Notes under the pieces: model-generated
What the model saw: only the letters and a program-made list of their open reading frames with translations
Told to the model about the DNA's origin: nothing
The model's database searches: none
Position numbers and translations under genes: made by a program
Shown here: piece after piece, positions 8,035-17,113 of the stretch
How the letters are laid out: the number at the start of each line of letters is the position of its first letter
How positions within the stretch are numbered: position 1 is the stretch's first letter
From: Saccharothrix carnea
GTDB lineage: Bacteria > Actinomycetota > Actinomycetes > Mycobacteriales > Pseudonocardiaceae
Length of the DNA: 42,494 bases
Direction of reading: 5' to 3'
Assembly (NCBI RefSeq): GCF_003014735.1
Contig: NZ_PYAX01000030.1
Location: 1-42,494, forward strand

Positions 8035-8071
8035 ACCTCATCCACCGGCAACCGAGTGGCCGTCCACGGGC

Positions 8072-9145
8072 TCAGAAGTCGAACTGGTCGATGTTGGCCT
8101 GGTCGAACACGGCGGGCGGGCCGAGCACGATGACGCCGTCCTCACCGATGGTGTACTCGCCGAGCTTGCCCGCCTCGAGCTTCTCGCCCTGCGCGCCGGT
8201 GATCTGACCGGAGGCCAGCGCGGCGCCGGCGTAGGCGGCGAGGTAGCCGAGGTCGGCCGGGTTCCACAGGGCGAACGCCTCGACCGTGCCGTCCTTGACG
8301 AACTCGCGCATCTGGTTCGGGGTGCCGAGGCCGGTCAGCGCGACCTTGCCCTTGTACTCCGAGCCCGACAGGTAACGCGCCGCGGCGGCGACGCCGACCG
8401 TGGTGGGTGAGACGATGCCCTTCAGGTCGGGATAGGAGCGCAGCAGGCCCTGGGTTTCCTGGAACGACTTCTGGTCCTCGTCGTTGCCGTAGGCGACCGC
8501 GACGATCTCGATCTTGCTGTACTCGGGCTTCTTCAGCTGCTCGCGCATCAGTTCGATCCACGCGTTCTGGTTGGTCGCGTTCGGCGTCGCCGACAGGATC
8601 GCGATCTCGCCCTCGCCTCCGATCTGCTCGGCGATCAGCTCGACCTGGTTCTCCGCGATGCCCTCGCCGGTCACCTGGTTGACGAACACGTCGCGGCACT
8701 CGGGCTTGGTGTCGGAGTCGAAGGTGACGACCTTGGCACCCGCCTGCCGGGCGCTGTTGAGCGCGCCGCAGATCGCGTTCGGGTCGTTGGCGGAGGTCAC
8801 GATGACGTCGGTCTGCTGCTGCGACAGCGTGTTGATGTAGCTGACCTGGGACGAGGCGCCGGCCTCGGAGGGGCCGACCTCCTTGTAGTTGCCCTTGAAC
8901 TCCTCGACCGCGCTCTTGCCGCCCCCGTCCGCCACGGTGAAGTACGGGTTGTTCACCTGCTTGGGCAGGAAGGCCACGTCCAGCCCCTCGGTCAGCGGCG
9001 CGTCGGGGTCGGCCTGGCCGGTGGCCTGGTTGCCCGCGGGGTTGGTGTTCTCCTCGGACCCGCGGGTGGTGCCGCCGCAGGCGGAGACCGCCAGCACGGT
9101 AGCGGTGATCAAGCCGAGGCGCAGGGTGCGCTTGAGCTGGGACAT
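8072..9145 (-). CDS. Rhamnose-type sugar ABC transporter, substrate-binding lipoprotein
   Basis: This 357-residue periplasmic-binding protein belongs to the Peripla_BP_4 (RbsB/RhaS) family. It is exported and lipid-anchored: the signal peptide ends in AVSACGG with the lipid-modified Cys at 23. The mature protein shows the ligand pocket pattern NNPYFTVADGG and TSANDPNA. The ATG at 9145 follows AGAGGAA. It is the last of four genes in the order ATPase, permease, permease, binding protein, 47 bases behind the second permease. Overall similarity suggests L-rhamnose or a related deoxyhexose. The GH95 fucosidase next door makes fucose or galactose plausible as well. Confidence 0.9.
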   Translation of the reverse strand: MSQLKRTLRLGLITATVLAVSACGGTTRGSEENTNPAGNQATGQADPDAPLTEGLDVAFLPKQVNNPYFTVADGGGKSAVEEFKGNYKEVGPSEAGASSQVSYINTLSQQQTDVIVTSANDPNAICGALNSARQAGAKVVTFDSDTKPECRDVFVNQVTGEGIAENQVELIAEQIGGEGEIAILSATPNATNQNAWIELMREQLKKPEYSKIEIVAVAYGNDEDQKSFQETQGLLRSYPDLKGIVSPTTVGVAAAARYLSGSEYKGKVALTGLGTPNQMREFVKDGTVEAFALWNPADLGYLAAYAGAALASGQITGAQGEKLEAGKLGEYTIGEDGVIVLGPPAVFDQANIDQFDF

Positions 9146-9192
9146 CGGCGTTCCTCTCACGGCGGATCTCGCGATCGGGCGGGTTCGGTGGG

Positions 9193-10227
9193 TCAAGCCG
9201 GGTGCCGTGGTCGGCGTCGCAGGCGTGTTCGGCTCATCGCGACCACGTTGGGCACCACGACCGAGGCGATGAGCAGTCCGCCGGTCACGATGTTGAGCGT
9301 GTCGGCGGCGACGTCGGCGAGTTGGAGGGCGTTGCGGACGGCGCCGAGCAGCAGTACGCCGAGCAGGACGCCGAGGAGCGTGCCGCGACCGCCGAAGATG
9401 GAGACACCGCCGAGCAGGACCGCGGCGACGACGGCCAACTCCAGTCCCGCGGCGTTGTCGGCCCGCGCGCTGGCGAACCGCAGCGTCCAGTACACCCCGG
9501 CCAGGCCGGACACCGCGCCGGAGGCGACGAACAGCCAGAACTTCGCGCGGGCCACCCGGATGCCGGCGAACGTCGCCGCCTCGGCGTTGTTGCCCATCGC
9601 GTAGAGGGACCGGCCGAACGGCGTCGCGTGCAGCACCACGCCGAACACGACCGCGAGCACGATCGTGACCACCGCGGCCCACGGCACGGCGCCGTCGGCG
9701 ACGGTGCTGCTCGCGGCGTCGGTCCACCGGAACGGGAAGTCGGCCACCGCCTGGTCACCGAGCACCACGAACGCCAGGCCCCGGTACGCGGCCAGGGTGC
9801 CGATGGTGACCGCGAGCGAGGGCAGCGCGAACTTGGTCACGAACACCGCGTTCACCGCGCCCAGCACCGCGCCGAGACCGACGACGAGCACCACCACCAG
9901 CTCCAGCGGCAGACCCGCCACCCACAGCTGCCCCATCACCGCGCTGCACAGCCCGAGCGTGCTGGCCACCGACAGGTCGATCTCGCCGGTGATGACGATC
10001 AGCGTCAACGGCAGCGCGATCAACGCGATCGCGACCACGTCCAGCAGCAGGAACTGGAAGTTCCGCCCACTGGCGAACCCCTCGACCAACACGCCGGCGA
10101 CCACCACGACCGCGGCGAGCACCACGAGGAGCGCGGTGTCCCAGCGGACCAACGCGGAACGCAGCACCCCGTGGGTCGTCTCGGTCGGTGGAGCCGGAAC
10201 GTTCACCGCCGCCGGGTCACCCGCCAT
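9193..10227 (-). CDS. Sugar ABC transporter permease (RhaQ/RbsC-like)
   Basis: This 344-residue inner-membrane protein has about nine hydrophobic segments and belongs to the BPD_transp_2 family of monosaccharide permeases. The family motif region is seen in TGEIDLSVAS and in GNNAEAATFAGI, which contacts the ATPase. It forms the channel together with the preceding permease. The ATG at 10227 overlaps that gene by 11 bases, so translation is coupled. Confidence 0.92.
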   Translation of the reverse strand: MAGDPAAVNVPAPPTETTHGVLRSALVRWDTALLVVLAAVVVVAGVLVEGFASGRNFQFLLLDVVAIALIALPLTLIVITGEIDLSVASTLGLCSAVMGQLWVAGLPLELVVVLVVGLGAVLGAVNAVFVTKFALPSLAVTIGTLAAYRGLAFVVLGDQAVADFPFRWTDAASSTVADGAVPWAAVVTIVLAVVFGVVLHATPFGRSLYAMGNNAEAATFAGIRVARAKFWLFVASGAVSGLAGVYWTLRFASARADNAAGLELAVVAAVLLGGVSIFGGRGTLLGVLLGVLLLGAVRNALQLADVAADTLNIVTGGLLIASVVVPNVVAMSRTRLRRRPRHPA

Positions 10228-11254
10228 GGGACGACCTCCCTCGCAAGCGGTTCGCCGCCCGGACGGCCAGCAGCCGGTCCAGTCCGATCGCGGCGAGGAT
10301 GAGACCGCCCACGACGGCCTGCTGCCAGAACGGGTTGATCCGCAGCACCGCCAGGGAACTGCCGATGGTGGTCAGCAGGAGCGCGCCGAGGGCGGCGCCG
10401 TGGACGCTGCCGCTGCCGCCGAAGATGGCCACGCCGCCGACCACGGCCGCGGCGACGACCTGGAGTTCGATGCCCGTGCCGACAGTGGCGTCGACGGTGC
10501 CGAAGCGCGCCGCGTACAGCACACCGGCGAGACCGGCGAGGGCGCCGCAGAGCACGAAGGAGGTGAAGACCCGGCGCCCGACCGGGATGCCGGCCAGCCG
10601 CGCGGCGGCGGGTTCCGAGCCGATCGCGTACAGCTCGCGCCCGCTGCGGTAGGACCGCAGGTAGAAGCCGACGACCAGCATCACCACGACGGCGATGACA
10701 GCGAGCACGGGGACGCCCAGCACGGTCGCCGTGCCCAGGCCGAGGAACGAGCGGGGCAGGTCGGAGGCGTTGATCTGCCGGCCCTGGGCCCACGAGTGGT
10801 CGATGCCGCGGAACGCGTAGAGCGTGCCGAGGGTGATCACCAGGGCGGGCACCCGGGCCGCGGCCACCAGCACCCCGTTGACCACGCCGCACACCGCGCC
10901 CAGCCCGATGCCGGCAAGAACCGCGACCACGGTGGGCGTGCCCGGCGCGGAGCTGAGCAGCTTGCCGGTGGCGAACGCGACCAGGCCGAGCACCGCGCCG
11001 ACCGACAGGTCGATGTTGCGGGAGATGATCACCACGGTCTGCCCGACCGCGAGGACCACCAGGATCGCCGCACCGAGCAGCAGGTCCCGCAGGCTCTGCG
11101 GGGACAGGAAGGCGGGGTTGTCCAGCGTGGTCACGAGCACGAGCAGCCCGAGCGCCACGACGATGCCGAACTCCCGCGCCAACCACAGCTGGTGGACGGA
11201 CCGGGCCCTGCTCAACGCCGGTGGCGCGGTGGACACCGCCGGTCGGGTGCTCAC
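10217..11254 (-). CDS. Sugar ABC transporter permease (RhaP/RbsC-like)
   Basis: This 345-residue permease is a paralogue of the gene after it, with the same BPD_transp_2 fold. SRNIDLSVGA corresponds to TGEIDLSVAS there, and GSEPAAARLAGI is the ATPase-coupling loop. Two different permeases make a heterodimeric channel, as in RhaPQ and LsrCD systems. The start is the GTG at 11254, which overlaps the ATPase stop as GTGA. Confidence 0.92.
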   Translation of the reverse strand: MSTRPAVSTAPPALSRARSVHQLWLAREFGIVVALGLLVLVTTLDNPAFLSPQSLRDLLLGAAILVVLAVGQTVVIISRNIDLSVGAVLGLVAFATGKLLSSAPGTPTVVAVLAGIGLGAVCGVVNGVLVAAARVPALVITLGTLYAFRGIDHSWAQGRQINASDLPRSFLGLGTATVLGVPVLAVIAVVVMLVVGFYLRSYRSGRELYAIGSEPAAARLAGIPVGRRVFTSFVLCGALAGLAGVLYAARFGTVDATVGTGIELQVVAAAVVGGVAIFGGSGSVHGAALGALLLTTIGSSLAVLRINPFWQQAVVGGLILAAIGLDRLLAVRAANRLRGRSSHGG

Positions 11255-12750
11255 GCAGCCGCCTCCTTCTGGCCGGTCGCCGCGAACATGACCGTTTCCT
11301 CCGTCGCCTCGTCACGGGACAGCTCGGCGGTGATCCGCCCTTCGTGCATGACGAGCACGCGGTCGGCCATCCCCAGCACCTCGGGCAGCTCGGACGACAC
11401 CATGACCACCGCGACGCCGTCCGCGGCCAGCCGCGAGAGCAGCCGGTGCACCTCGGCCTTCGTGCCGATGTCGATGCCGCGGGTCGGCTCGTCGACGATC
11501 AGCACCCTCGGACCGGTCGCCAGCCACTTGGCCAGCACGACCTTCTGCTGGTTGCCGCCGGACAACGTGCCGACCGCGTCCGCCAGCCGCCCGTACTTGA
11601 CCTGCAACCGCTTCGTCCACTCGCGCGCGGACCGGCGTTCGCGCCCGCCGCCGAGCAGGCCGAGCCGGGACAGCGGCTTCAGGCGGGTGAGCGTCGCGTT
11701 GCGCTCGATCGACATCTCCATCACCAGGCCCTGCTGGCGACGGTCCTCCGGCACCAGCGCGATCCCGGCGGCCACCGCGGCGGACGGCGAGCCCGCCACG
11801 AGCCGCTTGCCCGCCACCCGGACCTCGCCCGCGTCGTAGCGGTCGATCCCGAACACCGCGCGCACGACTTCGCTGCGACCGGCGCCGACGAGCCCCGCCA
11901 AGCCGACGATCTCGCCCGCCCGCACCGAGAACGCGATGTCGGAGAACACGCCGTCACGGGTCAGCCCGTCGACTTCCAGCACGACGTCACCGGGCTCGAC
12001 GTCCTGCTTGGGGAACAACGTCGAGACGTCGCGCCCGACCATCCGCCGCACGACCTGGTCGACGCTCAGGTCGGCGACCGGATCGGTGGACACCCACGTG
12101 CCGTCGCGCATCACGGTGAGCCGTTGGCACAGCGAGAACACCTCGTCGAGGCGGTGCGAGCCGAACAGGACCGCGGCGCCCTCTTCGCACAGGGCACGCA
12201 CCACCGCGAACAACCGCTCCACCTCGACGCTGGACAGCGCGGCGGTCGGCTCGTCCATGACGAGCACGCGGGCCCGCAGCGACAGCGCCTTGGCGATCTC
12301 GACCAACTGCTGGTCGGCGATCGACAGGCCACGCGCGGGACGGTCCGGGTCCAGGCGGACGCCGAGCCGCTCGAACAGCCGCGCCACCTCGGCCCTCATC
12401 ACCGCCCGGTCGATGCGCCCGAACCGACCCAGCGGCTGCCTCCCCATGAAGATGTTCTCGGCCACGCTGAGGTCCGGGAACTGCACGGGTTCCTGGTGGA
12501 TGACCGCGACACCGTGCTGCCGGGCGTCGCGCGGCGAGGAGAACCGCACCGGCTCGCCGTCGAGCAGCACCTCCCCCGCGTCCGGCCGGTGCTCGCCGCC
12601 GATGATCCGCACCACGGTCGACTTGCCCGCGCCGTTCTCGCCGACCAGCGCGTGCACCTCGCCCGCGTGCAGGGAGAGCGAGACGCCGCGCAGGGCCCGC
12701 ACGGCTTGGAACGACTTGCTGACATCCCGGAGCTGGAGCAGTGGGCTCAC
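11251..12750 (-). CDS. Sugar ABC transporter ATPase, duplicated NBD (RhaT/RbsA-like)
   Basis: This 499-residue ATPase has two fused nucleotide-binding domains, as in RbsA, MglA and RhaT. The first has a full Walker A (GENGAGKST, residues 37-45) and MDEPTAALS. The second has the degenerate GAGRSE P-loop usual in this family, then LSGGNQQKV and VDEPTRGID. It powers sugar uptake through the two permeases. It is the first gene of the operon and starts at a GTG (12750) behind GGAGCGAGG. Promoter and operator lie 27-81 bases upstream. It is separated from the GH95 gene by 152 bases, so it is transcribed independently. Confidence 0.94.
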   Translation of the reverse strand: MSPLLQLRDVSKSFQAVRALRGVSLSLHAGEVHALVGENGAGKSTVVRIIGGEHRPDAGEVLLDGEPVRFSSPRDARQHGVAVIHQEPVQFPDLSVAENIFMGRQPLGRFGRIDRAVMRAEVARLFERLGVRLDPDRPARGLSIADQQLVEIAKALSLRARVLVMDEPTAALSSVEVERLFAVVRALCEEGAAVLFGSHRLDEVFSLCQRLTVMRDGTWVSTDPVADLSVDQVVRRMVGRDVSTLFPKQDVEPGDVVLEVDGLTRDGVFSDIAFSVRAGEIVGLAGLVGAGRSEVVRAVFGIDRYDAGEVRVAGKRLVAGSPSAAVAAGIALVPEDRRQQGLVMEMSIERNATLTRLKPLSRLGLLGGGRERRSAREWTKRLQVKYGRLADAVGTLSGGNQQKVVLAKWLATGPRVLIVDEPTRGIDIGTKAEVHRLLSRLAADGVAVVMVSSELPEVLGMADRVLVMHEGRITAELSRDEATEETVMFAATGQKEAAA

Positions 12751-12776
12751 GCTGACCTCGCTCCCCGCAGGCGGGC

Positions 12777-12790
12777 ATGAAACGTTTCAT
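12777..12790. promoter_or_regulatory. LacI-family operator upstream of the sugar importer
   Basis: ATGAAACGTTTCAT is a perfect 14-bp palindrome with the central CG typical of LacI-family operators. It lies just downstream of the predicted -10 box, where a bound repressor would block initiation or early elongation. No LacI-type gene is in the window. Confidence 0.8.
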
Positions 12791-12802
12791 TCCACGTGAC
12801 CG

Positions 12803-12831
12803 ACCGTATCCACGTCACTCCGGTCCGTCAA
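12803..12831 (-). promoter_or_regulatory. Promoter of the sugar ABC operon
   Basis: On the minus strand, TTGACG (12831-12826) is followed after 17 bases by TACGGT (12808-12803). The predicted transcript start is near 12796, close to the operator at 12777-12790. Confidence 0.7.
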
Positions 12832-12902
12832 GGCGCCTGTCAGCTCCACCAGAGGCCCGGCGTGGGGTCAGAGCCGATCACACCCTGGCGTTCGCGGCGG
12901 GG

Positions 12903-15305
12903 TCAGGCGACCGCGACCACGTAACGGTGGCCGGCGCGGGCGGTGAAGGTGGTGGAGTCGCGGTCGGTGCGGGTCGGGACTTGGCGGCCGGTTCGGGTGT
13001 CGACCAGGCGGAAGTCGTCGGTGAAGAGGGTGCTGCGGACTGTGACGGGGCCGTCGTGGCCGGTGGTCAGGGTGATCTCCCGGGCCCTGCCCTCGGACCA
13101 CCGGACGTCGACCGTGACGTCACCGCGGGCGCGCAGGCCCGTGTACGAGCCGGCACGCCACTCGCGGGGCAGGGCGGGCAGCACGTGCACCGCGCCGTCG
13201 TGGCTCTGCAGCAGCATTTCCGCCACGCCCGAGGTCGCGCCGAAGTTGCCGTCGATCTGGAACGGCGGGTGGGTGTCCCACAGGTTCGCGGTGGTGCTGC
13301 CGATCAGCTGCTCGGCCAGCATCTTGTGGGCGTGGTCGCCGTCGAGGAGCCGTGCCCAGAAGTTGATCTTCCAGGCCTTGCTCCACCCGGTGCCGCCGTC
13401 GCCGCGCGCGGTCAGCGAGGTCTTCGCGGCGGCGGCGAGGTCCGGGGTCGTGCGCGGGCTGATGCCGTTGCCGGGGAACAACGCGAACAGGTGCGACACG
13501 TGCCGGTGGGTGTTGGTGGGGTCGTCCCAGTCCTCCTTCCACTCCTGCAACTGGCCCCACGAGCCGATCCGCGTGCCGGGGTCGAGCCGGTCGAGCGCCT
13601 TGCGCACCTCGGCCCCGAACGCGGTGTCGCCCACGTCGTCGGCGGTGGAGACGACGTTGGCGAACAGCTGCCGGACGATCTGCTGCGACATCGCCGCGCC
13701 CGCGGAGAAGTCGCCGTGCTCGGGCGAGTAGCCGGGCGTGACGACGAGCTTGCCGTCGCGCGGGTCGACCACCAGCCCGTCGAGCCAGAACTGGGCCAGT
13801 TCCTTCAGCACCGGGTACGCCCGTTCGCGCAGGAACCGGCGGTCGCCGGTGAACAGGTAGTGCTCGAAGTAGTGCTGCGCCAGCCACGCGCCGGCTTCGG
13901 GGAACCAGAACGCGGTCGCCCAGTCGTGCACACCGGTGAAGCCGAACGGGTTGGTCTCGTTGTTGACCACCCAGCCGCGGCTGCCGTGCATCTCCCGGGC
14001 GGTGACCGCGCCCGGTTCGCGCAGCCCGTCCACGAAGTCGAACAGCGGCCCGGTGGTCTCGGCGAGGTTCGTCGTCGCGGCGGGCCAGTAGTTCATCTGC
14101 AGGTTGATGTTCACGTGGTAGTCGGCGCTCCACGGCGGCGTGACCGAGTTGTTCCACACGCCTTGCAGGTTCGCGGGCAGCGAGCCGGGCCGGGACGAGG
14201 AGATCAGCAGGTAGCGGCCGTACTGGAAGTACAGGGCTTCCAGCGCCCGCCGGGCCGGGGCGGACGCGGTGGCGTAACCGCGCAGCAGCTCGTCGGTGGG
14301 CACGTCCGCCGGCCGCTGCCCGAGGTCCAGGCGAACCCGGTCGAACAACGCGCGGTGGTCGCGCAGGTGGGCGTCGAGCAGCCGGTGCCAGCCCTGGGCG
14401 GAGGCGGCGTCGACGGTCCGCTGGACGCGGTCGTGCGGGTCCGGCCCGCGGTAGGTCGGGTAGTCGGCGGCGTAGTCGGTGCCCGCGGCGAGCACCAGCA
14501 CCGCGCTGTCGGCGTCGGCCACGGTCAGCGTGCCGTCTGCGTTGTCGGTGCGGGTGCCGCCGCGGTTGAGCAGTCGGAGCTGCGATTCGAAGCGCATCCC
14601 GTTGTCGTGCAGCGCTCCGGTGAACGTGGCACGGCCGCCGGTCGCCGTGGTGCGCCGCGAGCGGTTGTCCGGCGCGGTGATCGAGGCGGTGAAGCCGATC
14701 CGGCCGGGCCGGTCGGCGGAGAACCTGGCCACGATCACGCCGTCGACGGCACTGGCGAAGTACTCCCGGGTGTACCGCACGCCGTCCGCCCGGTACGACA
14801 CCGAGGCGACCGCGCGGGTCAGGTCGAGGTCGCGCCGGTAGTCGGTGACCTCGGCGGGCGGGTCGGTGAGAGCCAGGCCCAGTTCGCCGAACGGCTGGTA
14901 GGCGCCGAAGCCGCGGCGGGGCTGCCCCAACGCCGCCGCGACGGTGTCCGGTGCGACCCGGTGCTCGCGCTCGACCAGCTCCCGGACGTGCCGGAGCGCG
15001 TCCGGCCGCGGGCTGGTCCAGTTGCCGAAGTCGTAGCCCTGCGCCGAGCCGGGGCCACCGGTCCACAGGGTCTTCTCGTTGAGCTGCACCCGTTCCCGCG
15101 CCACGGCGCCGAACACGCCACCGCCGAGCGCGCCGTTGCCGATGGGCAACGACTCGGTCTCCCAGTCGGTGGCGGGCTCGTCGTACCAGAGCGTGAGCGC
15201 CCGCTGGTCCACCCCGGCCACCGCCTCTTCCACGTCGGGGGCGGCGACGCCGAAGGCCAACCCCGCGACGACGACCGCCGCCACACTGCCGCGCATCCGT
15301 CTCAT
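12903..15305 (-). CDS. Secreted GH95 alpha-L-fucosidase
   Basis: This 800-residue glycoside hydrolase of family 95 starts with a signal peptide (MRRMRGSVAAVVVAGLAFGVAA). Family blocks are clear: WNNSVTPPW and NINLQMNYWPA near residues 385-410, HRHVSHLFALFPG near 599, then GWSKAWKINFWARL and QIDGNFGATSG. GH95 enzymes are inverting and release terminal alpha-1,2-L-fucose, or in some members L-galactose, from glycans such as xyloglucan. I chose the ATG at 15305 because it opens the signal peptide; an in-frame extension to 15389 would bury it. It lies upstream of, and on the same strand as, the deoxysugar importer, so released sugar may feed that transporter. Confidence 0.93.
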   Translation of the reverse strand: MRRMRGSVAAVVVAGLAFGVAAPDVEEAVAGVDQRALTLWYDEPATDWETESLPIGNGALGGGVFGAVARERVQLNEKTLWTGGPGSAQGYDFGNWTSPRPDALRHVRELVEREHRVAPDTVAAALGQPRRGFGAYQPFGELGLALTDPPAEVTDYRRDLDLTRAVASVSYRADGVRYTREYFASAVDGVIVARFSADRPGRIGFTASITAPDNRSRRTTATGGRATFTGALHDNGMRFESQLRLLNRGGTRTDNADGTLTVADADSAVLVLAAGTDYAADYPTYRGPDPHDRVQRTVDAASAQGWHRLLDAHLRDHRALFDRVRLDLGQRPADVPTDELLRGYATASAPARRALEALYFQYGRYLLISSSRPGSLPANLQGVWNNSVTPPWSADYHVNINLQMNYWPAATTNLAETTGPLFDFVDGLREPGAVTAREMHGSRGWVVNNETNPFGFTGVHDWATAFWFPEAGAWLAQHYFEHYLFTGDRRFLRERAYPVLKELAQFWLDGLVVDPRDGKLVVTPGYSPEHGDFSAGAAMSQQIVRQLFANVVSTADDVGDTAFGAEVRKALDRLDPGTRIGSWGQLQEWKEDWDDPTNTHRHVSHLFALFPGNGISPRTTPDLAAAAKTSLTARGDGGTGWSKAWKINFWARLLDGDHAHKMLAEQLIGSTTANLWDTHPPFQIDGNFGATSGVAEMLLQSHDGAVHVLPALPREWRAGSYTGLRARGDVTVDVRWSEGRAREITLTTGHDGPVTVRSTLFTDDFRLVDTRTGRQVPTRTDRDSTTFTARAGHRYVVAVA

Positions 15306-15623
15306 GCTTGCGTGACGGTAACAAGAGATCCGACCTGTGGGTACCCGTTGTGCCGAGATTGGCCTACTCGTCGCAGTGACTGGCGACATACATCGGATGG
15401 CTCGACCGTCAGTACTGCACGACCAGCACCGGGTCCTTCGGCGTGAGGGACGTCCGATCGCGGCCCTCGGACCGTCTGGCCGGCGGTCTTTCCTCTCAGA
15501 AGGAGCGCACGCGCGGGATCAGGGATTCAGCGGAACAGCGCCGTCACCCGTTAGCCGCGTCTTGGGTTGGCGCCGACCTGGACGGGAAGCCCCGGGGCGT
15601 GCCGAGTCGGAGGAGCCGGGGCC
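15306..15623. other. Divergent intergenic region, GH95 and molybdenum hydroxylase
   Basis: These 318 bases must hold promoters for two divergent genes. They include the hairpin-plus-pyrimidine element at 15468-15500 and GGAGGAG just before the GTG at 15624. I see no coding region. Confidence 0.5.
15468..15500 (+). repeat. Copy A of a 33-bp hairpin/pyrimidine element
   Basis: This copy begins CGGACCGTCTG and ends TCCTCTCAGA. GACCG and CGGTC can pair and are followed by TTTCC. It matches copy B at 27248-27280 in 25 of 33 bases without gaps, and better with one gap in each direction. It lies 124 bases before the molybdenum hydroxylase operon. The function is unknown; a terminator, an RNA element or a repeat remnant are all possible. 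Confidence 0.5.
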
Positions 15624-16127
15624 GTGGACGGTGACATCGAGCTGCGCGTGGACGGGCGGCGCAGGCGGCTGCGCGTGGACACCAGGACGACGTTGTTGGA
15701 CGCGTTGCGCGACGGGGTCGGGGCGACCGCGCCCAAGAAGGGCTGCGACCACGGCCAGTGCGGCGCGTGCACGGTGCTGCTGGACGGACGCCGTGTCATC
15801 ACCTGCCTCGCGCTGGCGGTGGCGCACGACGGGGCGGAGGTCGTCACGGCCGCAGGGCTCGCCCGCGGCGACCGGCTGCACCCGGTGCAGGAGGCGTTCC
15901 TGGAACGGGACGCGCTGCAGTGCGGGTTCTGCACGCCCGGCCAGGTGTGCTCGGCGGTCGGTGTGCTGGACGAGGTGGCGGCCGGTCACCCGAGCGCGGT
16001 CACGGCGGACCTGACCGGCCCGGTGGAGCTGACCGACGACGAGATCCGCGAGCGGATGAGCGGGAACCTGTGCCGGTGCGGCGCGTACGTCACCATCGTG
16101 GACGCGGTGCGGGACGGTGCGCGGTGA
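15624..16127 (+). CDS. Molybdenum hydroxylase, [2Fe-2S] subunit (PaoA/YagT-like)
   Basis: This 167-residue electron-transfer subunit of the xanthine dehydrogenase/aldehyde oxidoreductase family has all eight cluster cysteines: C41, C46, C49 and C61 for the plant-ferredoxin cluster, and C100, C103, C150 and C152 (CGFC, CRC) for the second. It starts at a GTG (15624) behind GGAGGAG. E. coli PaoA has a Tat signal; no twin-arginine leader with a hydrophobic stretch is visible here, so this complex probably stays in the cytosol. The stop overlaps the next start as ATGA. Confidence 0.94.
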   Translation: MDGDIELRVDGRRRRLRVDTRTTLLDALRDGVGATAPKKGCDHGQCGACTVLLDGRRVITCLALAVAHDGAEVVTAAGLARGDRLHPVQEAFLERDALQCGFCTPGQVCSAVGVLDEVAAGHPSAVTADLTGPVELTDDEIRERMSGNLCRCGAYVTIVDAVRDGAR

Positions 16128-17113
16128 TGCCGTTCGACTACCGCCGCGCGCCCGATCCCGAGAGCGCCGTCGCCGCCGCGACCGGGTGGGCCGGGGTGGC
16201 GTTCCTGGCCGGCGGCACGAACCTGGTCGACCACCTGAAGCTCGGCCTCACCTCGCCCGAGGTGCTGGTGGACATCACCGGGCTGCCCCTGGACGAGGTG
16301 GAGGAACTGCCGGACGGCGGGCTGCGGATCGGCGCGACCGTGCGCAACGCCGACCTGGCCGCGCACCCGGTGGTCCGGCGGGACTACCCGGTGCTGGCGC
16401 GTGCGCTGCTGTCCGGCGCGTCCGGCCAGATCCGGAACCTGGCCACGACCGGCGGGAACCTGCTGCAGCGGACCCGGTGCGTGTACTTCCAGGACCTGAC
16501 GACGCCGTGCAACAAGCGTGAGCCGGGCACGGGGTGTTCGGCGATCGGCGGCTACACCCGGCACCACGCGATCCTGGGCGCCTCCGCGCACTGCGTGGCC
16601 ACGCACCCCTCGGACATGGCGGTGGCGATGGCGGCGCTGGACGCGCAGGTCGCCGTGCTGGGCACCGGCGGGCGGCGGGTGGTCCCGCTGGTCGAGCTGC
16701 ACCGGCTGCCCGGCGACGAACCGCACCGCGACACCGTGCTGGCGCCGTCCGACCTGATCACGTCGGTGGATCTGCCGCCACTGCCGCCGGGCACGCGGTC
16801 GCTGTACCGGAAGGTGCGCGACCGGGCGTCGTTCGCGTTCGCGCTGGTGTCGGTCGCGGCCGTGCTGCGGGTCGAGGACGGCGTGGTCGAGGACGTGCGG
16901 ATCGCGCTCGGCGGTGTGGCGCACAAGCCGTGGCGCGCCCGGCGGGCGGAGGACGTGCTGCGCCGCGAACCGGCCGACGAGGAGGCTTTCCGGCGGGCGA
17001 TCGACGCGGAGCTCGCGGGCGCGGCGCCGTTGGAGGGCAACGGTTTCAAGGTGCCGCTGACCCGCAACGCGGTGGTGTCCGCGCTGCGCGAGCTGAGCCG
17101 GGAGCAACGATGA
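16127..17113 (+). CDS. Molybdenum hydroxylase, FAD subunit with extra Fe-S cluster (PaoB-like)
   Basis: This 328-residue FAD-binding subunit carries the FAD motifs AGGTNLVD (residues 28-35) and TTGGNLL (107-113). Between them and the C-terminal domain sits a cysteine-rich insert with C118, C128, C137 and C156 (CNKREPGTGC, then HCVATHPSD). This insert is typical of PaoB/YagS-type subunits, where it binds a [4Fe-4S] cluster. I use the ATG at 16127, which overlaps the upstream TGA; a GTG one codon earlier is possible. Electrons would pass from the Mo centre through the 2Fe-2S clusters to FAD. Confidence 0.93.
   Translation: MPFDYRRAPDPESAVAAATGWAGVAFLAGGTNLVDHLKLGLTSPEVLVDITGLPLDEVEELPDGGLRIGATVRNADLAAHPVVRRDYPVLARALLSGASGQIRNLATTGGNLLQRTRCVYFQDLTTPCNKREPGTGCSAIGGYTRHHAILGASAHCVATHPSDMAVAMAALDAQVAVLGTGGRRVVPLVELHRLPGDEPHRDTVLAPSDLITSVDLPPLPPGTRSLYRKVRDRASFAFALVSVAAVLRVEDGVVEDVRIALGGVAHKPWRARRAEDVLRREPADEEAFRRAIDAELAGAAPLEGNGFKVPLTRNAVVSALRELSREQR

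Noticed and set aside
12777..15446. 889-codon plus-strand frame opposite the GH95 gene
   Set aside because: It is the antisense shadow of a gene with clear GH95 blocks; composition and lack of domains show it is not coding.
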